From contig JAUXRI010000312.1 of the NCBI GenBank assembly GCA_030681895.1, positions 1-64,000 of the forward strand: a DNA stretch of 64,000 nt, in the 5' to 3' direction. The translations under genes and the position numbers were made by a program. Source of the DNA: Myxococcales bacterium (lineage in GTDB: Bacteria; Myxococcota; Myxococcia; Myxococcales; Myxococcaceae). The notes under the pieces are model-generated. The model made no database searches. It saw only the letters and a program-made list of their open reading frames with translations, and was not told the origin of the DNA. This document shows positions 1-8,954 of this stretch, in pieces. Position 1 is the stretch's first letter, and every line of letters begins with the position of its first letter.

Positions 1-449
1 CCGAAGTCGATGAGCTTCACGATGAGCCGGCCCCCGACGCCGCGCAGCTCCACCATGATGTTCTCTGGCTTCACGTCACGGTGCACGAGCTGCGAGGCTT
101 CGAGATCCGACAGCGCCATCGCCACTTCGCGCGCGATGCGAATGGCGGTGAGCATGTCGATGCGGCCGATGCGGTTGGCGAGCGGCTCTCCAGCGGCGCG
201 CTCCATGACGATGGCCCGGTGCGTCTGGTCGAACGCCAACACGCGCACCACGTTCGCGCTCTGCAACGAGACCAGCGTCTGCGCTTCTTCGAGTCCCTGG
301 TCGGGGCTGGCGACCGTCTTCACCACCACCTGGTTGCCGGGGAGCGTGGTGTTCTCGGCGAGGTACGTCTCGCCGAAGCCTCCGCCGCCGAGGTGTTCCT
401 GCACGCGGTAGATCTGAGCGACGACAGTGCCGTCGACCAGGTCAGCCAT
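1..449 (-). CDS. Serine/threonine protein kinase, N-terminal part (cut by window edge)
   Basis: Reading leftwards from an ATG at 447-449, the first 149 codons form the N-lobe and catalytic loop of a eukaryote-like (Hanks-type) protein kinase. Visible elements in order are a glycine-rich ATP loop (GGGGFGETY, about residues 20-28), the ATP-anchoring lysine in VVVK, the catalytic loop HRDVKPEN and the start of the DFG metal-binding motif at the very edge of the window. Such kinases phosphorylate Ser/Thr on partner proteins and are abundant in myxobacteria. Everything after DFG, including any sensor or membrane segment, lies outside the window, so its input signal cannot be judged. It is divergent from the gene starting near 606. 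A purine-rich AGGTGG lies just before the ATG. Confidence 0.9.
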   Translation of the reverse strand, partial: MADLVDGTVVAQIYRVQEHLGGGGFGETYLAENTTLPGNQVVVKTVASPDQGLEEAQTLVSLQSANVVRVLAFDQTHRAIVMERAAGEPLANRIGRIDMLTAIRIAREVAMALSDLEASQLVHRDVKPENIMVELRGVGGRLIVKLIDF

Positions 450-508
450 GGGCCACCTGCGCCTGCCCGTGGTACGAGCGACCCATGTGGCGTCGGCTGT
501 TCCGAATT

Positions 509-518
509 CCCCCCCCCC
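509..518. repeat. Homopolymeric C tract (10 C) in a divergent intergenic region
   Basis: Ten consecutive C residues lie between the divergent kinase (start 449) and the gene starting near 606. They are followed by a short CCCC/GGGG pairing possibility (CCCC-TTTCGA-GGGG). Homopolymers of this length can slip during replication and change promoter spacing. Here that is only a possibility: no promoter is recognisable. Confidence 0.5.
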
Positions 519-605
519 TTTCGAGGGGTTAGCGGAGAAATCATTGCGACGTCATACCAGCCGCCGTCCAGTGGCGCCAAAACCAATTCCCCGCTGAAGT
601 TCGTC

Positions 606-2147
606 GTGCCGCCGTGGGCGGAAGATTCTCCGGAGCTGACCGTCGTCGAGGGGCTGCTGCGGGTGCAGGCACTCGCGTTCAAGAAGAACCCGACGATGGA
701 GCTCGGCGCGTCTCCGAGTCGTGCGCCGACGCGGCCGACGATGGGCGAGCGCTTCATCGCGAGAGTGACGTGGGACGAGGGGCGCTGGTTCCTCAAGCCG
801 ATGGACGCGGAGTTTGCGGTCGATGGCCAGCCGGTGACGACTCCCGTTCCGTTGAGCGCGGGTGACGTCGTGGAGTTCAAGAGGCTCGGCGAACCGCCGG
901 CCGCGTGGATCGTGGATGGCGTTGACGTCGCGCTGAGCTCGCCGCTCTGGCAACCGGCGCGCTGTGGTGCGCTGACGGTGACTCAGGACGAGCGCGGTTC
1001 GTTTCACGCGGTGCTGCGAGGTGGTGGCCACTCGTTCGGTGTCGACTCGGTCGAGTGGTTGCGTCGGCTGGGCGCGAGCGCGTTGCCGACGGCCCTGGTG
1101 TCGCTCGACGTGCATCTGGCGCCGACGAGTCCGCAGACCGATTGGGTGCCGTTCATTGTTGCGGCACGCAGGGAGGCCGAGCGGCTTCCACTGAAGGTGA
1201 CGCTGCGCGCGCCGATGGCCTTCGAGGGCGTGAGCGTGCTGGAGCCCGCTGCCGTCGAGCTGCCGGTCGTGAAGTCGTACGGCGCAGGGCTGGCGGTGCA
1301 CCCGGGCACGGAGCCGGTGCTGCTCAACGGGGCGTCGGTTCCGCTCTCGGGGTGGTGCACGCTGGCGCCGGGCGACGTCGTCGATCGCCTCGGTGTGCAG
1401 GCGGTGACGGTCGCGCGGTCGACACCCAGGTCGTCACCACACGTTGTCGACCTGCAGCCCTGGGCCCTCTTCCCGAACGGAGCGTTGCCTGACGTCGCGC
1501 TCACTCAGGAGCACGGCGTCTTCGTCCTCCGTCACGGTGAGGAAGTGCGTCGATGGGTCGCGTTGGCAGATGGACTGCACGAGCTGCGCGCGGGAGAGGT
1601 GCCCTCACCGCACGTGACTCCGTACTTCTCGCTCGTGGCGACGGCCCGTGAAGAGTGGCGACGCTCGCTCACCCGTTTCGTCCTGCTGCCGGGGCCCTCG
1701 TCATTTCTGCGCGGCCTCACCCGTTTGCCCGCCGGCCCCCTCACCGAGAATCTCGTCGCGGTCTTCGCCGACGAGCTCGCAGCGCAGGGAGACTGTGCGG
1801 CGCCTGGCCTCAACGCGCTCGCCTCGGGTCACGCCGACGCGCAGCTCTGGCACGAACGCCTGCTCGTTCCGTACGCCCGCAGGGCCGATCCGATGATCGC
1901 GCGACGCACACTTCTGCTCTCGGGAGAACACTGCGCGGGCTTCTTCACGAACGCGTCCATCACGACGTGGAAGGACTTCGCGGCCGAGCTCCCGTTGCTC
2001 TTGAAGCAGCCGATGCTTCAGCGCCTCGAGCGGCTCGACCTGGTTGCTGAACGCGCGGAAGACGACGCCGCCATCGTCGCCGCGTGCCAGCCGTTCCTGG
2101 ACCGAATCGAACTCTGCCTGCGTGGCGTCCCCATCAGGGGCACGTGA
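606..2147 (+). CDS. Hypothetical protein, about 513 aa
   Basis: I do not recognise this family. The protein is soluble-looking, with no signal peptide or membrane segment. It alternates short beta-strand-rich stretches (about the first 350 residues) with an alpha-helical C-terminus rich in Leu, Ala and Glu. The N-terminal third has the strand and Gly pattern of a small beta-sandwich, which could be FHA-like, but no FHA signature (GR...S..H) is present. The frame is open upstream to position 81, but that part overlaps the kinase on the other strand. No ATG occurs near the real start. GTG at 606, with GAAG six bases upstream, is my choice; CTG 594 or a rare ATT at 543 after GGAG are alternatives. 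The end overlaps the convergent neighbour by 14 bases. Confidence 0.6.
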   Translation: MPPWAEDSPELTVVEGLLRVQALAFKKNPTMELGASPSRAPTRPTMGERFIARVTWDEGRWFLKPMDAEFAVDGQPVTTPVPLSAGDVVEFKRLGEPPAAWIVDGVDVALSSPLWQPARCGALTVTQDERGSFHAVLRGGGHSFGVDSVEWLRRLGASALPTALVSLDVHLAPTSPQTDWVPFIVAARREAERLPLKVTLRAPMAFEGVSVLEPAAVELPVVKSYGAGLAVHPGTEPVLLNGASVPLSGWCTLAPGDVVDRLGVQAVTVARSTPRSSPHVVDLQPWALFPNGALPDVALTQEHGVFVLRHGEEVRRWVALADGLHELRAGEVPSPHVTPYFSLVATAREEWRRSLTRFVLLPGPSSFLRGLTRLPAGPLTENLVAVFADELAAQGDCAAPGLNALASGHADAQLWHERLLVPYARRADPMIARRTLLLSGEHCAGFFTNASITTWKDFAAELPLLLKQPMLQRLERLDLVAERAEDDAAIVAACQPFLDRIELCLRGVPIRGT

Positions 2148-5100
2148 ACGGCGCGAGCGGTGTCGTCTGATTCCACGTCGTGCCCGGATCGTGTCCCAGC
2201 ATCGGCCACTCGGCAGCCGAGTCGATGCCTCGGCCATCAGTGGCGAGGAAGATGATGCGCCCATCAAGGTCAACACACCCGACCACAGGCGTTCCATTGA
2301 TGCACGTCGGCGTCAGGCCGAGGCACTGGCCGCTCGTTCCGGGAAGCGGGCTTTCCCACCGAACCGCCAGCGTCGTGGCCGACCGAGCCTGGAGGTAGGC
2401 CTGCTGTGAGGGTGGTCGAACCGCGATGTCATACAGCGTGTCGCCTTCACCGAGAGCGAGCGCGTTCTGGACCGATTCAGCCGCGTTCGGCAAACACTGG
2501 ATTCCGAGACCCGTGAGCAGATGCTTGCAAACAAGCCCCTGCCCACTCGATTCAGTGCCTACGAAGAAGACAGTGCCAGCCTTGACGAGCGGTGCCGCGA
2601 CCAACGCGCTGATCGACGAGGAGCTGGCCGTGAAGCTGGAGGGAAACGTGGAAGTGAAGAACGAATCAACACCGGCGTTGCTCAGCGAACCGACTCCCGC
2701 CACCTGGTTCGCAGACAAGCCGACGAGAGATTTGACGGATAGGAACGACCCGGCTGTCTGGAGGAAGGGCACGCCCCGTTCCTCCATGAACAGCAGGTTG
2801 GAGGGGTTCGAGCCCCCAAAGCTGAAGAGCGACGTGCCGTCGGTTGCGGTGATGACGCCGCCCGTCGCCACTGCGCTCTGGATCGTCGAGCCGATGACGA
2901 GCGCGGTCGGCGTTGGGAACCGGGTGCCGAACTGAGGCGAACCCGAAGAACGCACCAGGCCCGCCCAGACGGCCGCCGGTCTCGCGTTCGTCTGACGGAA
3001 CAACACGGCGACCTCCTCGTTTCCGTTCGGAGGGTCGACCCGAAGGATCGGCCCCAGCGCTGAGACCGAGGTCCGCGTGGTGTCGGCTGCCCACGACGCG
3101 GGCGTGACGGTCGCCGCTCGATCGAGCGGAAAGGCCTCGCCGAACGTCGCATCGCCCGCGCCCCGCTCGAACACGTAGATGAATCGGCCGGCGCTGAGTT
3201 CAGGCACCTGGCCCACCGCGGCATAGATCAGTGAAGGGTAGCGAGTTGGCCAGGACGTGAGCAGCGTCCCGTCTGCCCGGAGCACGGAGAGCGCGCTCCG
3301 GCTCGAATGAGGAACGACCAGCTCACCGGTCGTCGCGACCGAGAAGCCGTTGGCCGGAGACCCACCATCGAACGAGAAGGCCCAGCGGCTGACGGTGACC
3401 GCTCCGGCATCGAGCGCTGAGGCGTTGCCGAGCGTATCGGCGCCGAACGCCTCGACGGCGAACGTGCCCCGCAGCCCAATCAACGCAGGCGCACTCAACG
3501 GCATCGGCACCACACGACAGAAGCCGCCATCGCTCGAACAATTGACTCCACTGCTCGCCAGCACCCGCGCGCCGGCGAGCGCGACCTGGACCCCGGAGGC
3601 GTTCACGTCGGAGCTGGGAGACTGGACCGTGACCGCGACCGTGTCGTGACGCCGCCACAACGCCGGGCCGCCGGTCACCTCGGTCGGGTCGCGGAAGTCG
3701 GCGCCTCCGGCAGTCACCGATCTCACCGCTGGCGGCGGCCACGAGGCAATGAGCGTGGGCCCCTGCGTGTCGACCAGCACCTGCACCGTCGTCTGCGTGA
3801 CGTTGCCGAGCGGATCTTCACCGCGGAGCACGATGGGGCGCTGCACCCGGTTCAGGTTGGCCGCGAACGTTGCCATGCGGCTCCAGGTGCCCGACGAGAC
3901 CGTCACAGCGGCCGGCCCGGAGCCGGTGTCGACGGTGAAGTTCGAGACCACGCCGCTCGGATCGCTGGCGGCACCTGCCAGCGTCGTCGGCGACGTCACC
4001 GCGACGCCTGACGCGGGGCTGGTGATCGTCAACGTCGGGCCCTGGGTATCGACCAGCACCTGCACCGTCGTCTGCGTGACGTTGCCGAGCGGGTCCTCTC
4101 CGCGGAGCACGATGGGGCGCTGCACGCGGTTCAGGTTGGCGGCGAACGTCGCCATCCGACTCCACGCGCCCGACGTGACGGTGACGGCCGTCGGGCCCGC
4201 GCCGGTGTCGACGGTGAAGTTCGAGACCACGCCGCCCGGGTCGCTGGCCGTGCCCACAAGCGTCGTCGGAGAGCCCACTGCGACACCCGACGCAGGGGTG
4301 GTGATCGCGAGCGTGGGGCCCTGCGTGTCGACGAGCACCTGCGCCGTCGCCGTGCCGACGTTCCCGAGCGCGTCGGTGGCCGAGAGCGTCACCGTTCGCA
4401 TCACGCGGTCGAGGTTCGCGGGGAACGAGACCATCCGCTGCCAGGCTCCGGCGACTCCGAGTGTGGCTTGCTGCGGACCTGTTCCGACATCGACGGTGAC
4501 GGCCATCAGCGGCATCGCGGGATCGGTGGCCGTCCCTTCCAGGTTCGTCGTGGCACCGACCGCCGTCGTGGCCGAAGGCACGGTGAGCTGCAGCCGGGGC
4601 CCGAGCGTGTCGATGCTGATGGTCACCATCGCAGTCGTCGTGACGCCCGAGGAATCGAGCGCCGAGATCGTGAACGTTCGATCGCCTTCGATGCTGACGG
4701 GCAGCGGAATGGTTACGCGCCAGATGTTGCCAGTGATGGTGAGCGGGGGCGTCTGACCTGCGCCGAGGTCGATGGTCGCCGAGGTGACCTCGCGGCCCAC
4801 GCTGAACGTGAGCGAGCCCACGAGCTCGGTGGTGGCTCCACCCACGGCGACGCCAGAGGCAGGGGTCGTGAGCATGAAGGCCGGCGGAGGAATCACCACG
4901 CCGCCGCCCTGATTCCCACCCGCGCTCCCACCAGCCGCGCTCCCGCCGCCCTGATTCCCACCCGCGCTTCCACCTGCCGCGCTTCCACCTGCCGCGCTTC
5001 CGCCAGCCGCGCTTCCGCCAGCCGCGCTCCCGCCTGCCGCGCTCCCACCGGCCGCGCTCCCGCCTGCAGTCCCACCATCAACAACATCGTCACGCACACA

Positions 5101-5217
5101 CAGCATCGTCATCGGCTCACACCGAGAGCCCGCGGGACACGAACCACACCGCGCCGGGCCCTCGGTACAGCCAAGCGCGGACACCAACGAGACGACACCA
5201 ACGAATCGCTTGAACAT
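2134..5217 (-). CDS. Surface lipoprotein with GGSAA linker, tandem Ig-like repeats and a C-terminal propeller-like region
   Basis: A 1,027-aa predicted lipoprotein. A short signal peptide ends in a lipobox-like SALGC near residue 17. It is followed by a Cys-rich patch (CGSC, CEPM, MLCV), then a low-complexity linker of GGSAA units and two GGNQGGG units. Next come four Ig-like, cadherin-like repeats of about 93 residues, each containing a variant of SPASGVAV at the start and LVDTQGP at the end. The C-terminal half is rich in Gly, Ser and beta strands and may be a propeller, but I could not assign a family. Its likely role is at the outer surface, as adhesin or scaffold. ATG at 5217 is preferred over GTG at 5220 because GAGGGG then sits at normal distance. 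It converges on, and overlaps, the unknown gene ending at 2147. Confidence 0.85.
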   Translation of the reverse strand: MFKRFVGVVSLVSALGCTEGPARCGSCPAGSRCEPMTMLCVRDDVVDGGTAGGSAAGGSAAGGSAAGGSAAGGSAAGGSAAGGSAGGNQGGGSAAGGSAGGNQGGGVVIPPPAFMLTTPASGVAVGGATTELVGSLTFSVGREVTSATIDLGAGQTPPLTITGNIWRVTIPLPVSIEGDRTFTISALDSSGVTTTAMVTISIDTLGPRLQLTVPSATTAVGATTNLEGTATDPAMPLMAVTVDVGTGPQQATLGVAGAWQRMVSFPANLDRVMRTVTLSATDALGNVGTATAQVLVDTQGPTLAITTPASGVAVGSPTTLVGTASDPGGVVSNFTVDTGAGPTAVTVTSGAWSRMATFAANLNRVQRPIVLRGEDPLGNVTQTTVQVLVDTQGPTLTITSPASGVAVTSPTTLAGAASDPSGVVSNFTVDTGSGPAAVTVSSGTWSRMATFAANLNRVQRPIVLRGEDPLGNVTQTTVQVLVDTQGPTLIASWPPPAVRSVTAGGADFRDPTEVTGGPALWRRHDTVAVTVQSPSSDVNASGVQVALAGARVLASSGVNCSSDGGFCRVVPMPLSAPALIGLRGTFAVEAFGADTLGNASALDAGAVTVSRWAFSFDGGSPANGFSVATTGELVVPHSSRSALSVLRADGTLLTSWPTRYPSLIYAAVGQVPELSAGRFIYVFERGAGDATFGEAFPLDRAATVTPASWAADTTRTSVSALGPILRVDPPNGNEEVAVLFRQTNARPAAVWAGLVRSSGSPQFGTRFPTPTALVIGSTIQSAVATGGVITATDGTSLFSFGGSNPSNLLFMEERGVPFLQTAGSFLSVKSLVGLSANQVAGVGSLSNAGVDSFFTSTFPSSFTASSSSISALVAAPLVKAGTVFFVGTESSGQGLVCKHLLTGLGIQCLPNAAESVQNALALGEGDTLYDIAVRPPSQQAYLQARSATTLAVRWESPLPGTSGQCLGLTPTCINGTPVVGCVDLDGRIIFLATDGRGIDSAAEWPMLGHDPGTTWNQTTPLAPFTCP
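3755..4312 (-). repeat. Two near-identical 279-bp tandem repeats inside the lipoprotein gene
   Basis: The segment beginning near 3755 (on the plus strand GTGGGCCCCTG) recurs near 4034 (GTCGGGCCCTG) and, more diverged, near 4313. The period is 279 bp, or 93 codons, which equals one Ig-like domain. The first two units share long identical stretches, so duplication was recent or is kept uniform by recombination. Confidence 0.85.
4901..5075 (-). repeat. 15-bp tandem repeats coding for the GGSAA linker
   Basis: On the plus strand, variants of GCCGCGCTCCCGCCT repeat head to tail, giving Gly-Gly-Ser-Ala-Ala units on the minus strand. They are interrupted by two copies of a GGNQGGG unit. This is a flexible spacer between the lipid anchor and the folded domains. 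Copy number could vary between strains. Confidence 0.85.
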
Positions 5218-5351
5218 CACTCCCCCTCACACGGTGACGCTGACCGATTTCAGATATCTCAATCTCGCGCCGGGTGTCTCGCCTCGGAGGAGCCGTTCCT
5301 GCGACGCCCCGGTGTGACGCGCCCACTCGAAGCTGCTAGCGACCTGCCCCC

Positions 5352-6359
5352 GTGATCCCCTCTGCTCGCGTGCGAGAGCTCGCCATCGCCGCCGGCTTCG
5401 ACCTCGTCGGCTTCGCGCGCGCCGAGCCCATCGACCCGCGCGTCCTCGGAGACTGGCTCGAGCAGGGCTTTCACGCCGACCTCGACTGGATGGCGGAGCA
5501 TGTCGCCGAGCGGCTCGACGTCGCGACGCTGTTCCCCGGAGCCCGCACCGTCATCGCGCTCGCCTGCAACTACTGGCACACCGACGACCCCGGCCCCATC
5601 GCCCGCTACGCCCGCGGCCGCGACTACCACGCGACCCTGCGCGACCGGCTGCGGGCACTGCGACGCGGCCTGCGCGAGGCGTTCCCCGGCGTGACCGACT
5701 ACGGCTCGGTCGACGCGAACCCGGTGATGGAGAAGGTCTGGGCCGCCCGCGCGGGCCTCGGCTACGTCGGCAAACACGCCTGCTTCATCACGCCGGAGTT
5801 CGGCTCGTGGGTGGTGCTCGCGGTGATGGTGCTCGACGCCGACGTCGACGAGGTCGCCACCGGGCCAACCGAGGAGCGCTGCGGCCGCTGCGACCTCTGC
5901 GTCACCTCGTGCCCCACCGGCGCCATCGTCGCCGACCGCGTCGTCGATGCCCGCGCGTGCCTCTCGTACCAGACCATCGAGAACGAAGCCGTCGTGCCCG
6001 AGCCGCTGCGTGCCGCGATGCCCAACCTCATCTTCGGCTGCGACATCTGCCAGGACGTCTGCCCCCTCAACGCCACGCCGGTGCGCGCGCAGGTCCGGTT
6101 CCTTCCCCGAGAGGTCGCGAAGGCCACCGTGCTCGAGCTCGCCGCGATGACGAAGGCGCAGTACGACGCGTGGGCTCCAGGCACACCGCTGGTGCGCGCG
6201 GGCTACGACGGCTTGCGGCGAAACGCGGCGTACGCGCTGGGCGCCATGAAGTCGGTGGACGCGCGAGAAGTCCTCGAGCGGTTGACGGTCGACCCTGATG
6301 TTCGCGTGCGTGACGCGGCGACGTGGGCGCTGATCCAGCTCAGTGCGAAAGCGAAATGA
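5352..6359 (+). CDS. queG: Epoxyqueuosine reductase
   Basis: QueG reduces epoxyqueuosine to queuosine in the wobble position of certain tRNAs, using cobalamin and two 4Fe-4S clusters in the cytoplasm. The 335-aa sequence shows the family pattern. There is an N-terminal cobalamin-binding region with the conserved Asp in DANPVMEK, then GLGYVGKH. The ferredoxin-like cluster motif CGRCDLCVTSCP follows, then the second Cys set GCDICQDVCP. A short HEAT-like helical tail (LRRNAAYALG... RDAATWAL) ends the protein, as is usual. It starts with GTG at 5352 and has no upstream partner in queuosine synthesis here. Its last codon overlaps the next small gene by ATGA. Confidence 0.95.
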   Translation: MIPSARVRELAIAAGFDLVGFARAEPIDPRVLGDWLEQGFHADLDWMAEHVAERLDVATLFPGARTVIALACNYWHTDDPGPIARYARGRDYHATLRDRLRALRRGLREAFPGVTDYGSVDANPVMEKVWAARAGLGYVGKHACFITPEFGSWVVLAVMVLDADVDEVATGPTEERCGRCDLCVTSCPTGAIVADRVVDARACLSYQTIENEAVVPEPLRAAMPNLIFGCDICQDVCPLNATPVRAQVRFLPREVAKATVLELAAMTKAQYDAWAPGTPLVRAGYDGLRRNAAYALGAMKSVDAREVLERLTVDPDVRVRDAATWALIQLSAKAK

Positions 6360-6565
6360 GCAGCCGATCAGATCCCCCCGCGGACACGGTGCTCGCCAAG
6401 CTCAGCTGGTACCGCCAGCACGGAGAGGTCTCCGACCGGCAGTGGGCCGACATTCTCGGGGTGCTTCAAGTTCAGGTCGGCCGGCTCGACCTCACGTACC
6501 TGCGGCGGTGGGCGACGACCATCGGCGTGGCGGATCTCCTGGAGCGTGCGCCGGCCGCTCCCTGA
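6356..6565 (+). CDS. Small protein resembling only the C-terminal part of a larger family (69 aa)
   Basis: The ATG overlaps the queG stop codon (ATGA), which implies translational coupling. The sequence (DTVLAKLSWYR, ERAPAAP end) matches what I remember as the final third of a family of about 150-aa proteins related to nucleotidyltransferase or antitoxin-like folds, where a motif close to LAKLEWYR..G.VSERQW is conserved. The N-terminal fold of that family is absent here. It could be a truncated remnant or a free-standing helical domain. The family assignment is from memory and unchecked. Confidence 0.6.
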   Translation: MSSRSDPPADTVLAKLSWYRQHGEVSDRQWADILGVLQVQVGRLDLTYLRRWATTIGVADLLERAPAAP

Positions 6566-6648
6566 CGCGACTGACAGCACCGTGAAGCCGCGCTTCTCAT
6601 CCGACTATTTCGGTGTCGCGCGCGCGTCGTGTGGGGCACCGTGCCCCC

Positions 6649-8940
6649 ATGGCTACCTCCTTCACGCCGATGTCGAAGAAGATCCGCAAGGAAGACGCGC
6701 TCGAGTACCACTCGCAGGGCCGCCCCGGAAAGATCGAGGTCGTCCCCACCAAGCCCACCGCGACCGCGCGCGATCTCTCACTCGCGTACACGCCCGGCGT
6801 CGCCGAGCCCTGCCTCGAGATCGCGAAGAACCCCGACCTCTCGTACGAGTACACCGCGCGCGGCAACCTCGTGGCCGTCATCTCGAACGGCACCGCAGTG
6901 CTCGGCCTCGGCGACATCGGCCCCTACGCCGGCAAGCCGGTGATGGAGGGCAAGGGCGTGCTCTTCAAGAAGTTCGCCGACATCGACGTGTTCGACCTGA
7001 ACGTCGAGGCGAAAGAGGTCGACCTCTTCTGCTCCATCGTGAAGTCACTCGAGCCCACGTTCGGCGGCATCAACCTCGAAGACGTCAAAGCACCCGAGTG
7101 TTTCATCATCGAAGAGCGCCTCAAGCGCGAGATGAACATTCCCGTCTTCCACGACGATCAACACGGCACGGCCATCATCTCGGGCGCCGCGCTGATGAAC
7201 GCCGCCGAGCTCGCGGGCAAGCCGCTCGGCACCCTGCGCGTCGTCGTCTCGGGCGCCGGCGCGTCGGCCATCGCGTGCACCAACTTCTGGGTCAGCCTCG
7301 GCGTGAAGCGCGAGAACGTGTTGATGTGCGACACCAAGGGCGTGCTCCACACGGGCCGCACCGACGCCATCAACCAGTGGAAGCAGCCGTACGTGCAGAA
7401 GACGAACGCGCGCACGCTGGCCGAGGCGCTCGAGGGCGCCGACGTCTTCCTCGGCGCGTCGGTGAAGGGCGTCGTCAACGGCGAGATGCTCCAGCGCATG
7501 GCGAAGCGGCCCATCATCTTCGCGCTCGCGAACCCCGACCCTGAGATCGGCTACCACGAGGCGCGCGAGGCGAGGCCCGACGCCATCGTCGCCACCGGCC
7601 GCTCCGACTACCCGAACCAGGTCAACAACGTGCTCGGGTTCCCCTTCATCTTCCGCGGCGCGCTCGACGTTCGTGCCCGGCAGATCAACGAAGAGATGAA
7701 GCTGGCCGCGTCGAAGGCGCTCGCCGCGCTCGCCCGCGAAGACGTGCCCGACGCCGTCAGCCGCGCCTACGGCGGAGAGCGCTTCAAGTTCGGCCCCGAC
7801 TACATCATCCCCAAGCCGTTCGACCCGCGCGTGCTGTTGTGGGTGGCGCCGGCCGTCGCGAAGGCCGCGATGGACACCGGCGTCGCGCGGCGCCCGGTCG
7901 ATCTGCCTGCGTACAAGGACCAGCTCAAGAAGCTGCAGTCGCGCTCCAACCAGGTGATGTCGTCGGTCATCACCCGGGCGCGCACCAGCTCGAAGCGCAT
8001 CGCGCTCGACGACGGCGATCACCCTCGCGTGCTGCAGGCCGCCCGCATCTTGAGAGAAGACGGCATCTGCGAGCCGATGCTGCTCGGTGACACGAAGACG
8101 ATTCAGCGCGCCATCATCGAGCACCACCTCCAGGACGAGCTCGAGGGCATCAGCATCGTCGACCCCCTCGCGAGCCCCGACCTCGAGCGCTACGCCGAGG
8201 TGTACTGGAAGCTGAGGCAGCGCCGCGGCGTGACGAAGGAGCTCGCGACGGCCCGCATCTCTCGCCGCACGTCCTGGGGCGCGATGATGGTGCGCGAAGG
8301 CGCGGCTGACGGCTTCGTCACTGGCCTCACCCTCGCCTACCCCGAGGCGGTTCGGCCTCAGCTCGAGATCATCGGCACGCGAGAAGGCCGGCGCGCGGGC
8401 GGCGTGTACCTCGTGGTGCAGCGCCACGACTTCAAGTTCTTCGCCGACTGCACAATGAACCCCGACCCGACGCCCGAGTACCTCTCGAACATCGCCATCG
8501 CGACGGCCGATCTCGCGCGCTCCTTCGACGTCACGCCGCGGTTGGCCTTCCTCTCGTACTCGACCTTCGGCAGCGCCAACGGCGGGCCCTCACCAGAGCG
8601 GATGCGCAAGGCGATGGCGTTGACCCGCGCCGCGCGGCCCGACCTCGAGATGGACGGCGAGATGCAGGTCGACCCGGCGCTGGTGCAGGAGGAGCGCGAG
8701 AGCCGCTACCCGTTCTCGACGCTGAAAGACGACGCCAACGTGCTCATCTTCCCGAGCCTCGACGCGGCGAACATCGCGTACAAGCTCCTGTGGCGCTTCG
8801 GTGGCGCCGAGGTCATCGGACCGCTGCTGCTGGGCATGAACCAACCGGTCAACGTGCTCCAGCTCAACGCGAGCGTGCAGGACATCGTGAACCTCGCGGC
8901 CGTCACCGCAGTGCGCGCACAAGGCGAGCTGGTCTTCTGA
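6649..8940 (+). CDS. maeB: NADP-dependent malic enzyme with C-terminal phosphotransacetylase-like domain
   Basis: This enzyme decarboxylates malate to pyruvate with NADP+, supplying NADPH and pyruvate from the TCA cycle. The 763-aa protein has the two-part MaeB architecture. The malic enzyme part (about residues 20-430) shows [25 protein letters not shown], the metal-binding HDDQHGTA and an SGAGASA dinucleotide loop. The phosphotransacetylase-like part (about 440-760) shows the [12 protein letters not shown] start and the [10 protein letters not shown] region, and is usually regulatory, sensing acetyl-CoA rather than catalysing. ATG 6649 is chosen; ATG 6670 (MSKKIRK) is nearly as good because neither has a strong ribosome site. 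The exporter gene follows within about 15 bases. Confidence 0.95.
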   Translation: MATSFTPMSKKIRKEDALEYHSQGRPGKIEVVPTKPTATARDLSLAYTPGVAEPCLEIAKNPDLSYEYTARGNLVAVISNGTAVLGLGDIGPYAGKPVMEGKGVLFKKFADIDVFDLNVEAKEVDLFCSIVKSLEPTFGGINLEDVKAPECFIIEERLKREMNIPVFHDDQHGTAIISGAALMNAAELAGKPLGTLRVVVSGAGASAIACTNFWVSLGVKRENVLMCDTKGVLHTGRTDAINQWKQPYVQKTNARTLAEALEGADVFLGASVKGVVNGEMLQRMAKRPIIFALANPDPEIGYHEAREARPDAIVATGRSDYPNQVNNVLGFPFIFRGALDVRARQINEEMKLAASKALAALAREDVPDAVSRAYGGERFKFGPDYIIPKPFDPRVLLWVAPAVAKAAMDTGVARRPVDLPAYKDQLKKLQSRSNQVMSSVITRARTSSKRIALDDGDHPRVLQAARILREDGICEPMLLGDTKTIQRAIIEHHLQDELEGISIVDPLASPDLERYAEVYWKLRQRRGVTKELATARISRRTSWGAMMVREGAADGFVTGLTLAYPEAVRPQLEIIGTREGRRAGGVYLVVQRHDFKFFADCTMNPDPTPEYLSNIAIATADLARSFDVTPRLAFLSYSTFGSANGGPSPERMRKAMALTRAARPDLEMDGEMQVDPALVQEERESRYPFSTLKDDANVLIFPSLDAANIAYKLLWRFGGAEVIGPLLLGMNQPVNVLQLNASVQDIVNLAAVTAVRAQGELVF

Positions 8941-8954
8941 CGTTGCAGGAATCG

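Noticed and set aside
81-605. N-terminal extension of the gene ending at 2147
   Set aside because: It overlaps the kinase on the opposite strand and its composition is shadow-like; the kinase motifs are decisive.
7045-8427. Minus-strand frame of 460 codons inside maeB
   Set aside because: Antisense to a well-supported malic enzyme.
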